From Cytophagales bacterium (lineage in GTDB: Bacteria; Bacteroidota; Bacteroidia; Cytophagales; UBA9547): a stretch of DNA of 34,062 nt. A program made the position numbers and the translations under genes. The notes beneath the pieces are model-generated. The model saw nothing but the letters and a program-made list of their open reading frames with translations. It was not told where the DNA came from and searched no databases. Position 1 is the first letter of the stretch; each line of letters starts with the position of its first letter. Location of the stretch: NCBI GenBank assembly GCA_014376535.1, contig JACMRH010000089.1, positions 1 through 34,062 of the forward strand, given 5' to 3'. Below, piece by piece: positions 8,775 to 17,075 of this stretch.

Positions 8775-9929
8775 ATGAGAAAAAAGATCCTCATCATTGA
8801 CGATGAAATGGCAATCAGATCTTCCCTTCGGGAGATTCTGGAATATGAAAAACACGAAGTAGATGAAGCTTTTGATGGAGAAGATGGCTTGAAAAAGCTT
8901 GGATCGAGGGATTATGATCTGGTGTTATGTGATATAAAAATGCCCAGAGTAGATGGAATGGAAGTTCTTCAAAAGGCCAGTTCCGGAGAAAACTGCCCAC
9001 CTTTTATCATGATCTCGGCACATGCGACTATTGAAATTGCAGTTGAGGCCACAAAAAAAGGTGCATTTGATTTCCTGGTCAAACCTCCTGATTTGAACAG
9101 ATTGCTCTTATCCGTAAAAAATGCATTGGAGAAAAATGTTCTTGTTAAAGAAACAAAATTTCTGAAAGAGAAAGCAAACAAAAAATACGAAATAATTGGC
9201 GAAAGTGCTGCAATAAAAGAAGTCAAACTATTAATTGAAAAAGTGGCGCCTACAGAAGCAAGGGTGCTTATAACCGGGCCAAATGGTGCAGGGAAAGAAC
9301 TTGTGGCAAGACAACTTCACGCTTTAAGCAACAGGGTCTCGGCACCTTTCGTTGAAGTGAATTGTGCAGCAATCCCATCAGAATTAATTGAAAGTGAACT
9401 ATTTGGGCATGAAAAAGGCTCTTTTACGTCTGCTGTTAAACAAAGGATCGGCAAATTTGAACAAGCTGATGGAGGAACAATATTTTTAGATGAAATAGGC
9501 GATATGAGTCTTTCGGCACAAGCCAAAGTTTTGAGGGTGCTTCAGGAAAATAAACTTTCAAGGGTTGGAGGAGAAAAAGATATTAACGTAGATGTAAGAA
9601 TTCTAGCAGCAACTAATAAAGACCTCAGAAAAGAATTTGAAGAAGGCCGTTTCAGAGAAGACCTTTATCATAGATTGAGTGTAATAATCATAAAAGTCCC
9701 ATCATTAAAAGCCAGGCCAGAAGACATTCCATCTCTTACGCTTTATTTTTTACAAGCTATTGCCAAAGAACAAGGCACAAAGGCTAAAATGATAAATGAT
9801 GATGCACTTGATTACTTAAAAACCCTTAATTGGACAGGAAATATTCGTGAATTAAGAAATGTAATTGAAAGATTAGTCATCCTTAGTGGCGAAAAAATCG
9901 TATTAGAAGATAGTAAAAAATATGCTTAG
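8775..9929 (+). CDS. sigma-54-dependent response regulator (NtrC type) lacking the DNA-binding domain
   Basis: A 384-residue enhancer-binding-protein homologue. Residues 1-120 form a receiver domain with acidic pair D9-D10, phospho-acceptor D53 (LCDIKMPRVDG), S81 at the Thr/Ser switch position and K103. Residues about 138-370 form the AAA+ sigma-54 activation domain: Walker A GPNGAGKE (K174), Walker B GGTIFLDE (D239, E240), and arginine-finger region FREDLYHRLS. The GAFTGA loop that contacts sigma-54 reads GSFTSA (215-220), a departure at two positions. The protein stops at LEDSKKYA, where NtrC relatives continue for 60-90 residues into a Fis-type helix-turn-helix, so it may activate from solution or through a partner. 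No histidine kinase is adjacent. The next gene starts 52 bp downstream in the same direction. Confidence 0.93.
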   Translation: MRKKILIIDDEMAIRSSLREILEYEKHEVDEAFDGEDGLKKLGSRDYDLVLCDIKMPRVDGMEVLQKASSGENCPPFIMISAHATIEIAVEATKKGAFDFLVKPPDLNRLLLSVKNALEKNVLVKETKFLKEKANKKYEIIGESAAIKEVKLLIEKVAPTEARVLITGPNGAGKELVARQLHALSNRVSAPFVEVNCAAIPSELIESELFGHEKGSFTSAVKQRIGKFEQADGGTIFLDEIGDMSLSAQAKVLRVLQENKLSRVGGEKDINVDVRILAATNKDLRKEFEEGRFREDLYHRLSVIIIKVPSLKARPEDIPSLTLYFLQAIAKEQGTKAKMINDDALDYLKTLNWTGNIRELRNVIERLVILSGEKIVLEDSKKYA

Positions 9930-9981
9930 AAGAAAGAATTGTATTTTTCTTTAAATTAATATCACTTTAACAGTTTTTGGC

Positions 9982-10401
9982 ATGAAATTCAATATTATGT
10001 ATTTGCGTATGGTTAAGAAGATTGCTTGTACGTTCGTTCTTTTAACAGTAGTAGTAAGTTTTGCAAGTGCGCAGGATGATATTGTGAAATGCCTTAAATC
10101 CAGTTTTAAAAGTGGAAACATTAAGGAATTATCACAATATATGGGTTCGCGAACTGAGATCGCCTTTAATGGTGATAAGAAAATTTACGAAAAAGCATCG
10201 GCTGAACAAATCCTGGGTAATTTTCTACTTGAAAATAAGCCTAAAGATTTTCAAATTCTCCATCAGGGGGCTTCAAAAGAAGGTTTGAAGTTTTACATAG
10301 GAGAAATGACTGCTGCAACCGGGATACACCGAGTATTGGTTTATCTTAGAAACAATGATGGAAAAGTCTTAATTGAGACGATAGATATAAGTAAAGAGTA
10401 A
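9982..10401 (+). CDS. DUF4783 family secreted protein
   Basis: A 139-residue protein matching the Bacteroidota family DUF4783: an N-terminal signal peptide ending FASAQDD, then a compact NTF2-like-looking domain of about 105 residues (IVKCLKSSFKSGNIKELSQYM, later EQILGNFLLENKPKDFQIL). Three in-frame ATGs are possible (9982, 9997 and 10009); the third gives the most compact signal peptide (MVKKIACTFVLLTVVVSF). It would act in the periplasm; the function of the family is unknown. It shares direction with the sigma-54 activator 52 bp upstream and is closed by a strong terminator about 34 bp downstream. Confidence 0.85.
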   Translation: MKFNIMYLRMVKKIACTFVLLTVVVSFASAQDDIVKCLKSSFKSGNIKELSQYMGSRTEIAFNGDKKIYEKASAEQILGNFLLENKPKDFQILHQGASKEGLKFYIGEMTAATGIHRVLVYLRNNDGKVLIETIDISKE

Positions 10402-10434
10402 TTTTGGTTTAAGTTTAGTGTTTAATGTTTATCG

Positions 10435-10470
10435 CAAAAAGCCCCGGTCATGCCGGGGCTTTTTGTTTTT
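10435..10470 (+). terminator. Rho-independent terminator after the DUF4783 gene
   Basis: A 13-bp perfect stem built on CAAAAAGCCCCGG / CCGGGGCTTTTTG with a five-nt loop, followed by TTTTT on the plus strand. It ends the regulator-DUF4783 transcript. The A-rich left arm also gives a U-rich tail on the minus strand, so it may act in both directions and stop the minus-strand transporter transcript. Confidence 0.92.
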
Positions 10471-10479
10471 ATTTTTTTG

Positions 10480-10572
10480 TACTTGGTACTGAGTATTTTG
10501 TACTTAGATGGGAGCTTTCAGACAATAGTTTAGCTAAAACTATTAACTTTTAACTATTAACTATAGACTAAT
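10480..10572. repeat. degenerate heptad tandem repeats between two converging genes
   Basis: Two blocks with a 7-bp period lie between the terminator and the end of the transporter gene. Block one reads TACTTGG-TACTGAG-TATTTTG-TACTTAG (10480-10507). Block two reads AACTATT-AACTTTT-AACTATT-AACTATA-GACTAAT (10538-10572). The inverse of the second unit, AATAGTT, precedes block two and forms an 8-bp hairpin with it (10524-10544). No coding capacity is seen. The function is unknown. Confidence 0.7.
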
Positions 10573-11265
10573 TCAAGATTGTATCCACCTGGCAATGATG
10601 TAGGCTGCTGAAGAGGCAAGTGCTCCTATAAATAAGACCCGAAAAGCTCCGATTAAAGGAGGTTGGCCAGTAAGTTTGCTTTTGTAATATCCGAATAGGA
10701 ACAAACAAATAAGTGTTATTGCTGAAGATATTAGCAGTCCATCCAGTGGAGTATTGGTAAAATAATATCCTGAAAGAGGAATAATTCCACCTACAACATA
10801 TGCAGTTGCAATGGTGAACCCACTTTTAGAAGCCCGGTTTGGGTCAGGTTTTTCAAGTCCTAACTCAAACTTCATCATAAATTCAATCCACTTATTCTTG
10901 TCCTTAATTATCTCTTCCGTGGCCGCTTCGCTGGAATCTTTAGAAAGGCCCATTTCTAAAAATACATCTAAAACTTCTTGCCTTTCAAAATCAGGGACAA
11001 TTTCTACTTCGCGTCTTTCACGCTCATATTCACCCTCATAGTGTTCTACTTGGGTTTTTCCTGCCAGATATCCACCCAAGCCCATGGCAATTGAGCCCGC
11101 CACTACTTCTGCAATTCCAGCTGTAATGATTATAGTGTTTGAATCTACAGCTCCACTTAAACCAGCTGCTAATGCAAAGGGAACAGTTAAGCCATCTGAC
11201 ATCCCTATCACAACGTCCCTTACGGTTTCTGACGAGGTGAAATGTTCTTCTTTGTGACCGTGCAT
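10573..11265 (-). CDS. VIT1/CCC1 family Fe/Mn transporter
   Basis: A 230-residue inner-membrane protein of the VIT1/CCC1 family, which moves Fe2+ or Mn2+ out of the cytoplasm. The N-terminal signature RDVVIGMSDGLTVPFALAAGLSGA covers the first helix, and helix two contains AGIAEVVAGSIAMGLGGYLAG. A charged cytoplasmic metal-binding-type domain follows (about 78-145, rich in Glu: EGEYERERREVEIVPDFE), then three more helices (about 150-172, 176-196, 205-225). That is five helices, as in the family. The start ATG at 11265 is followed by His-rich MHGHKEEH. It stands alone on the minus strand. Metal preference cannot be told from sequence. Confidence 0.9.
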   Translation of the reverse strand: MHGHKEEHFTSSETVRDVVIGMSDGLTVPFALAAGLSGAVDSNTIIITAGIAEVVAGSIAMGLGGYLAGKTQVEHYEGEYERERREVEIVPDFERQEVLDVFLEMGLSKDSSEAATEEIIKDKNKWIEFMMKFELGLEKPDPNRASKSGFTIATAYVVGGIIPLSGYYFTNTPLDGLLISSAITLICLFLFGYYKSKLTGQPPLIGAFRVLFIGALASSAAYIIARWIQS

Positions 11266-11493
11266 TATTGATTCTAATTATTATCCAGTTTGGAAACAAG
11301 TTATAATAATTAATTAGATTTTCGGAATGAGATAAATGCCGTTGGAAATAAATTGACATATATGCAATCAATAAAATCTGCCCATGATTTCTCATAAAAA
11401 AAATCGCCCAAGACAACAATCAAGTCTTAGGGCCAAAAGGATTTTAATTAAGAGATCAACTTTAGCGGATAATTAGGCTTCATTTCACGTTTA

Positions 11494-12290
11494 TCATATT
11501 GCCTTTAAATTAACAGAATAAATTCCTGCTGGTAAATTTTCTTATAAAATGGTTCTATTACCTGCAAATGGGCCTAGTTCTTCCAAGGCAATTTTTCCCT
11601 CACTATTCATCATGGAATACTCTTCAAATACAATATCTCCTGTTTGAATTATCACCTGGTCTATGGCTGGATTTGGATAGATTTTAATCCCGATTTGCCA
11701 GACTAAAAACAAATTTATTTACAATAAACTCCTTCTGGTCAATATAATAGCGGAGGATATGCTGGACTGCTGAAAGATTAATATTCTTGCTTACTGTAGC
11801 CCAGGTTTGCCAGCCTCCTGTATTAGGAGCCGTTAAGATTCCGCTTATGTTATTGCCATCTAATTCCAGGTGAAATCTTCCTCCTACTGTGGAAGCCAGG
11901 CAAATATCAACCTGGTAAGTGCCAGATGATGCTACAGAAACTGTATACGCCTGCCACTCTCTCGTATTTGACTAGCCAATATTATATCCTCCTTCTACAC
12001 AAGGTTCAATATCAACACCTTCAGTTCTGTAGGCTCCACCAAGGTTTGTAGCATCTGCATCGTGGCAGGATACTGTTTCTCCTCCTTTACCAAAGTTTTC
12101 TGCTTCTATGGTGCCTGGAATTTTATGTGGTGTACCAAAATATGGTGACTGAGAAACAATGCCAGTTGATTTGAATTGATAATTAAATCTTCTATCAGGG
12201 GCGGCATCTCCATTTATAAAAAAGCCACTAATGTCAGTCAGGTATTTGAATGGAACTTTATATTTAAATCTTCCTGTAACCCTCCCTAAA
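11494..12290 (-). pseudogene. decayed secreted protein: CBM6 module plus T9SS type A tail
   Basis: This stretch is absent from the ORF track but translates on the minus strand as the C-terminal part of a carbohydrate-active protein. An upstream segment (FKYKVPFKYLTDISGFFINGD) leads into a clear CBM6 module (IPGTIEAENFGKGGETVSCHD, then GGAYRTEGVDIE, GGYNIG), followed by a T9SS tail (IKIYPNPAIDQVIIQTGD ... LPAGIYSVNLKAI). Damage: a TAG at 11972-11974 where the family has Trp, a frame change near 11690 between the CBM6 and the tail, and a TAA at 11542-11544 inside the tail. No catalytic domain or start codon is found in the rest of the gap, so the 5' part is deleted or unrecognisable. It ends at a TGA at 11494. 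The lost enzyme type is unknown. Confidence 0.85.
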
Positions 12291-12435
12291 AGTAGTACTG
12301 TTATTAAGCAACGAAAATTAAATCATTTGTCTCACAAAACGATGATAAAATGTTTTATGAAAATAGATCAAGATTAATGCGAAATTAAATCTTGTTAAAT
12401 CTAAATTCAATAACATAAATTTAACAATAGGGAAA

Positions 12436-12473
12436 TTTAGGGTTTGTTTTTTTGCAAAAAAATAAACCCTAAA
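12436..12473 (+). promoter_or_regulatory. long hairpin directly abutting the TonB receptor start codon
   Basis: The sequence TTTAGGGTTTGTTTTTTT - GC - AAAAAAATAAACCCTAAA is an 18-bp inverted repeat, broken only by one G-T wobble, and its last base lies immediately before the ATG at 12474. In the mRNA it would fold the whole initiation region next to the start codon. Bacteroidota use A-rich, unstructured leaders instead of a Shine-Dalgarno, so this is a plausible translational control element. An operator for a dimeric repressor or transcription attenuation (hairpin plus U-run) are alternatives. Confidence 0.6.
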
Positions 12474-15400
12474 ATGAAAAAACTTATCCCTCTTTTAATT
12501 CTTTACTTTTTTCAAGTATCAACAGGTTTGTGCCAGATTACCAGTTCAAATATTAGCGGTAATGTAAAATCTACCAGTGGTGAAGGTCTAATTGGCGTAG
12601 CTATACAGGCAACCCATAAGCCTACAGGAACAAATTATATTGTTGAAAGCGATATTAGTGGTAACTACTATATTGCCAATATGCAACCAGGCGGGCCTTA
12701 TGTCATTAAAATGGCATATACAGGCTATAAACCACAGCAAAAGGACAGTATTTACCTTCAGCTAGGTGAAACTTTGAGCCTTGACCTAAAGATGGTAGAT
12801 GAAAGCGTACAAACAGAAGAAGTTGTTGTTACAGGAAACCAGGAAATAAAAACGGGTACAGGTACTACAATTAGTAACGTACAAATACGAGAACTTCCTA
12901 CCATATCAAGAAGTATCACTGACTTTACAAGGCTTACCCCCCAATCAAGTAATAATTCTTTTGCAGGTACTAATTTTCGTTATAATAATATAACGGTGGA
13001 CGGAGCCATTAATAACGATGCGATTGGTTTTAGTCCATCGCTTGGTGGTGTTGGTAGCACTTCAGGTATGCCGGGGAGTAGTACCCGGACCCAGCCCTTG
13101 AGCTTAGATGCAATCGAGACAGTGTCTGCGCAAATTGCCCCGTATGATACCAAAATAGGTAATTTTACTGGAGGAAGTATCAATGCAGTTACAAGGAGAG
13201 GTACAAATGATGTTACTGGTTCTGTCTATGCATTTGGAAGAAATGCATCTATTACTGGTCCCAACAATGTGAGCGGTGACAAATCTAAAATGCCATCATC
13301 TTATTATGATTACCAAACTGGGTTTAGGGTTGGTTTTCCTTTAGTAAAGGACAAGTTGTTCTTTTTTACAAATGAAGAAATTACCCGTCGCCAGGAACCA
13401 CAGTTTTTTGGGGCTGGTACCAGTAACTCAGTATTATCTGGAGCACAGGCACAGCGGATCACAGATAGTTTAATGAGCCCTACATTTATGCCAACCACAC
13501 AGTATGATCCAAAAGGCACATACAATCCTGGCACTTATGGTGATTATAATATTTATTCAAACAGCACTAAATTTTTTAACCGGTTGGACTGGAACATTAC
13601 CAATAAGCACCAATTCTTGATCCGGAATAATTATGTTACCTCTGAAGCAACAAACCTTGACCGCACGCAAACCCAATTCCAGTTTGGGGGATATGACTGG
13701 TTACAAAAAAATACACAGGTAAGCACAGTAGCGGAACTAAAAAGCAGGTTTAGCAACAGGTTTTCTAATGATGCTATTATTGGTTATACAAATATTCATG
13801 ACTATAGGGACCCAGGTGCAATTGCCCCAATTTTTCCCCAAATAGAAATAAACAATGTAAATGGAGGCGGCCAGGTGTTTTTAGGTACCAACAGAGAAGC
13901 AGGTATATTTAACACCCGTCAAAAAACCCTGGAAATAACCAATAACCTTAGCTACTACCGCGGCAAACATGCATTTACACTAGGGACACATAACGAACTC
14001 TACACAATTGATTATGGTTTTATAAATTCCTGGAACGGAAGAATTTCCTATAACACCCTAAGCGACTTTTACAGCAATAACATGTCCAGGTTCAGGACAT
14101 TTTATAACCTTGGGACTGACAATACACGTGATTATAATTTTAATAATCCTTCCGCTTCTTTTAAAATCAACATGTACAGCTTATACCTGCAGGACGAGTG
14201 GACAGTTAACAGCCGGTTAAAAGTAATGCCTGGCATAAGGGCAGATATGACAAGTATCCCTCACAATCCAATTTACAACGAACAATTAAGGAATTTTGAT
14301 CCAGGAACCAATTTAAATTCTTCCTATGAGCTTAATAACCAGGTAAACCAGGTGGACAGTAAGCTTTTCGGGCAAACAATGATATCCCCAAGACTTGGGT
14401 TTAACTGGGACGTGGCTGGCAACAAAAAACTTATTGTAAGGGGTGGAAGTGGAGTATTTACAGGAAGGATCCCGTTTGCATGGCTTGGCTACGCATATTA
14501 TAATAATGGTGTAAGTTATGGGGCCATTGATTCAAAGGTAGTCCCTAAAGGAACAAATATCCCTACAGATCCAACACAGTTTCAGGCAGCGGCAGGCTCT
14601 GGATATTTAGGCCCACAAGCCAAAGTCTCACAAAAGGTTGAAGAGGACCTGATCGACAATAATTTTAAGATGCCCCGTACATGGAGAAGCAGCCTTGCTT
14701 TTGACATCATGTTACCAGGCAATTATAAATTAACATTGGAAGGTATTTATACTAAAGTGATTAATGATGTGAAACTTCAAAATGCCAACCTTAATGACGG
14801 GCAGGGCAAGGTGACCTATTATGGATATGATGTAAACCATGAACAACCAATCTATTCAGGGAATTTATCAAACAACAATTATTCCAATATTTATATTTTA
14901 AGTAACACAAACCAAGGGTACCGTTATAACCTTACAACACAGATCCAGAAGACCTATAGCAACGGGATAAACTTTATGGCTGCTTATACTTATAGCGAAT
15001 CTAAAGATATATTGAACGGTATTAGGAATTCTCCGGAATCTGGCTGGCAGTTAAACCAGGCACTAAGCCCAAACAGTCCTAAATTATCTTATTCCAATTT
15101 TAACATTCCACATAGGTTTGTAGTCTCTGCGGGGTATAAAAAAGACTGGAACAAAGCCCTAACTAGCTATGTTTCCATGATCTTCACTGCCGAATCTGGA
15201 CAACCTTTTACCTGGGGAAATATAGAGAACAAGTACACAAATAATGGTCAGCAAGTAAACCTGGCCTTCATCCCCCAGGACAGGTCACAGATACATTTAA
15301 TTGATTATGCCCTAGGAACTGACGGAACTATTACCGCCTCAGACAATGCAGGATATAATAAGGCCCTAGCAGGAGGTGCAACAGTCGTAACTGCAGATCA

Positions 15401-15809
15401 GCAATGGCAGGGGTTGGATAATTTCGTTTCCTCTGACAAATACTTAAGTGCAAGAAGAGGTAATTTTACAGAGCGCAATGCAGCCCATACTCCTTGGAAC
15501 AACCGCCTGGATTTGAGGTTAATGCAGGACTTTAATTTTTATGCTGGCAAAAATGCGAGAAAACAAACATTTCAGGTTTCTTTTGACATCATAAACCTGA
15601 CCAATTTGCTTAACCCTAAATGGGGTTGGTCATATTATGCCTCTAATACTTTTAATAATACTGTATTTACTGGTATTGCTTCAACTGGAAATGTGGACAA
15701 AGCCAGTAATAACCCAAATGTATATTTTGTACAACCAAAATCTACCTATAATGTGGATTACCTTCAATCACGTTTTCAATGCCAGCTAGGCGTAAGGTAT
15801 TTATTCTAG
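12474..15809 (+). CDS. TonB-dependent receptor, Oar-like, with carboxypeptidase-regulatory-like N-terminal domain
   Basis: An outer-membrane protein of 1111 residues counted from the ATG at 12474; the track's TTG at 12444 lies inside the upstream hairpin. Order: signal peptide (MKKLIPLLILYFFQVSTGLCQ), CarboxypepD_reg-like beta-sandwich (about 24-110, ISGNVKSTSGEGLIGVAIQA), plug domain (about 120-250, including GGSINAVTRRGTN), then a large beta barrel ending in aromatic Phe (QCQLGVRYLF). The barrel segment FTGGSINAVTRRGTNDVTGSVYAFGRN is typical of Oar-like proteins. No SusD partner or TonB box with a known substrate is visible, so this is not a classical polysaccharide utilisation pair; Oar relatives have been linked to protein transport or signalling. 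It is monocistronic, with terminators on its 3' side. The substrate is unknown. Confidence 0.92.
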   Translation: MKKLIPLLILYFFQVSTGLCQITSSNISGNVKSTSGEGLIGVAIQATHKPTGTNYIVESDISGNYYIANMQPGGPYVIKMAYTGYKPQQKDSIYLQLGETLSLDLKMVDESVQTEEVVVTGNQEIKTGTGTTISNVQIRELPTISRSITDFTRLTPQSSNNSFAGTNFRYNNITVDGAINNDAIGFSPSLGGVGSTSGMPGSSTRTQPLSLDAIETVSAQIAPYDTKIGNFTGGSINAVTRRGTNDVTGSVYAFGRNASITGPNNVSGDKSKMPSSYYDYQTGFRVGFPLVKDKLFFFTNEEITRRQEPQFFGAGTSNSVLSGAQAQRITDSLMSPTFMPTTQYDPKGTYNPGTYGDYNIYSNSTKFFNRLDWNITNKHQFLIRNNYVTSEATNLDRTQTQFQFGGYDWLQKNTQVSTVAELKSRFSNRFSNDAIIGYTNIHDYRDPGAIAPIFPQIEINNVNGGGQVFLGTNREAGIFNTRQKTLEITNNLSYYRGKHAFTLGTHNELYTIDYGFINSWNGRISYNTLSDFYSNNMSRFRTFYNLGTDNTRDYNFNNPSASFKINMYSLYLQDEWTVNSRLKVMPGIRADMTSIPHNPIYNEQLRNFDPGTNLNSSYELNNQVNQVDSKLFGQTMISPRLGFNWDVAGNKKLIVRGGSGVFTGRIPFAWLGYAYYNNGVSYGAIDSKVVPKGTNIPTDPTQFQAAAGSGYLGPQAKVSQKVEEDLIDNNFKMPRTWRSSLAFDIMLPGNYKLTLEGIYTKVINDVKLQNANLNDGQGKVTYYGYDVNHEQPIYSGNLSNNNYSNIYILSNTNQGYRYNLTTQIQKTYSNGINFMAAYTYSESKDILNGIRNSPESGWQLNQALSPNSPKLSYSNFNIPHRFVVSAGYKKDWNKALTSYVSMIFTAESGQPFTWGNIENKYTNNGQQVNLAFIPQDRSQIHLIDYALGTDGTITASDNAGYNKALAGGATVVTADQQWQGLDNFVSSDKYLSARRGNFTERNAAHTPWNNRLDLRLMQDFNFYAGKNARKQTFQVSFDIINLTNLLNPKWGWSYYASNTFNNTVFTGIASTGNVDKASNNPNVYFVQPKSTYNVDYLQSRFQCQLGVRYLF

Positions 15810-15830
15810 GCTTAAAAGTGTTATTATTTA

Positions 15831-15862
15831 AAGACCTGTCCATTTTAGTCAGGTTTTTTTTT
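15831..15862 (+). terminator. probable terminator of the TonB receptor gene
   Basis: A short stem (AAGACCTG pairing with CAGGTTTT, including one G-T pair) around an 11-nt loop is followed by a run of T residues, 22 bp after the receptor stop codon. Confidence 0.6.
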
Positions 15863-15888
15863 GAAGGACTTTTACATTGAACCATAAT

Positions 15889-15923
15889 AAAAAGCCCCAT
15901 TATCTTTCGGTAACGGGGCTTTA
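15889..15923. terminator. second hairpin between converging genes, possibly bidirectional
   Basis: AAAGCCCC pairs with GGGGCTTT, extended inward by TTA/TAA after one A-C mismatch. It lies between the converging TonB receptor gene and the small lipoprotein gene. Flanks are A/T rich on both sides, and the minus-strand side continues into TTATTATGG, so it most likely stops the lipoprotein transcript and backs up the receptor terminator. Confidence 0.65.
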
Positions 15924-15942
15924 AAATTGAATGGAACTTTTT

Positions 15943-16167
15943 CTATTTGATCGTGAGGGCATACTGGGAAGTATTTATATTGAATTTTGTACCACTCACA
16001 CTTTCAAAAGAGGTTATGGTGTTGTTTTGTTCATCTTTATGGGTTTCTATTTTCCCAGACACATGGAAAGTTTTAGTCTTCTCACCATTACTTACTATTA
16101 CTTTTTTTGAGCATGCACTTGTTAACACGATCATACCAATTGCTAATGGAACTACTAATTTTTTCAT
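15943..16167 (-). CDS. small lipoprotein (74 aa)
   Basis: The 74 residues start MKKLVVPLAIGMIVLTSAC, a signal peptide with lipobox LTSAC and lipidated Cys19, followed by SKK. The mature part (about 55 residues) is Thr/Lys rich with alternating hydrophobic residues (TFHVSGKIETHKDEQNNTITSF), suggesting a small beta structure. No family was recognised. It is flanked by long non-coding DNA upstream and a hairpin downstream, so it is monocistronic. The position of a mature lipoprotein (periplasmic face or surface) cannot be decided from the sequence after Cys, which lacks an obvious acidic surface-export signal. Confidence 0.8.
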   Translation of the reverse strand: MKKLVVPLAIGMIVLTSACSKKVIVSNGEKTKTFHVSGKIETHKDEQNNTITSFESVSGTKFNINTSQYALTIK

Positions 16168-16225
16168 CTTTTTTATAATTAAATTGTGTAATTCAAATAT
16201 ACGAAAACAACAATCAATATGTTAA

Positions 16226-16726
16226 CAATTTGGTAACATTAAAAGCTTATTTTAAATAATATAATACGTAAATATTTAATTTTTAAGCCATTATAAAAAT
16301 AATATTTAACAATTAGATAATATAGTTTCATTATAAGAATCCTACTTAACCGAATTGGAAAGATGCTTTCCACTTTATTTCATCGCCACCTCTCACCTAA
16401 GTTTCCAGTCACAATTATCTATAACCTTACCTTGGTAATAAAATTAAACTAATGGTTCAAATGAGAAAAATAAGATTCTATTCATTTAAGAAACTATGGG
16501 AAGGAATCTGATCAATTTTAAAAAACAAAATGCCAGAAAATAGTTGGTCAAGGGCAACATTTAAAGATGAGCTAGTTTTAATGGTTTCAAAAACTGAATA
16601 ATCAAACTTAATCCTTTTTTTAATCCTATTATTAATTCATTCTCTCAGTTTAGCCGTAAATTTATAGTAGTAACAGCAAGAGAATGTTGACGTTAGAAAT
16701 ACCTAAAAAAAAAGAAGTTCTTATAA
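16226..16726. other. AT-rich intergenic stretch with no recognised gene
   Basis: About 500 bp upstream of the lipoprotein gene. Translation in all frames gives only short, interrupted pieces. The only regulatory expectation is the lipoprotein promoter at its left edge. Confidence 0.5.
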
Positions 16727-17040
16727 TTTGGAGAATGGAAAACCAGTAATCCTAACATTTCTGAAATCTCTTTTGAACTTACAGCTTCTGGTTGTTCAAT
16801 TAAAGAAAAGGGAACGAATGGTGAATGTAAAAATGCATTTAGTATTCCTTGTATTATTGGGAAATAAGGACGCTAAAAAACTTGAGTTCCTTTTTATGCC
16901 GCTTGAAAGTTTCAACAATAAATCAAGTTTTATTGTTGAAACAGGACGAAGAAGATGGTATCAAACTAACTGGTGTAACAGACAAATGCTTTGTTTCAGG
17001 TTTGCCAAGGTTTGGAAATAACTCTTTATTAATATACAGG
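16727..17040 (+). pseudogene. possible decayed small gene in three frames, followed by an intact terminator
   Basis: Three protein-like pieces follow each other in different frames: FGEWKTSNPNISEISF...SIPCIIGK (46 codons, stop at 16865), then KKLEFLFMPLESFNNKSSF, then DEEDGIKLTGVTDKCFVSG...YRYK. A strong plus-strand terminator begins at 17044, as expected just after a gene. Together this suggests a decayed protein of roughly 100 residues with two frameshifts. No family was recognised, and chance open stretches cannot be excluded. The two long track ORFs here are simply two of the frames. Confidence 0.35.
16909..16942. repeat. perfect 14-bp inverted repeat
   Basis: GTTTCAACAATAAA and its exact complement TTTATTGTTGAAAC are separated by TCAAGT. 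There is no T-run after either arm, so it is not a typical terminator. It lies inside the decayed region. It occurs once in this window, so no array is present. Confidence 0.75.
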
Positions 17041-17043
17041 TAT

Positions 17044-17075
17044 AAAAAAAGCAGGCTTTTCGGCCTGCTTTTTTT
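17044..17075 (+). terminator. strong Rho-independent terminator without an intact upstream gene
   Basis: Perfect 13-bp stem AAAAAAAGCAGGC / GCCTGCTTTTTTT with a six-nt loop. The symmetric A and T runs allow it to work on both strands. It supports a former gene just upstream on the plus strand. Confidence 0.88.

Noticed and set aside
8815-9526. Three minus-strand ORFs opposite the sigma-54 activator
   Set aside because: They are antisense frames of the conserved receiver and AAA+ domains with no independent evidence.
11036-11419. 127-aa minus-strand track ORF
   Set aside because: It overlaps the start of the VIT1/CCC1 transporter in another frame, lacks any domain, and is rich in Trp/Cys/His as shadow frames are.
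12474-15809. SusC-type polysaccharide receptor
   Set aside because: There is no SusD gene beside it and the barrel reads as Oar-like, so a polysaccharide utilisation pair is not supported.
16909-16942. Possible CRISPR repeat, since the arms start GTTTCAA
   Set aside because: Only one copy exists in the window, with no spacers, leader or cas genes.
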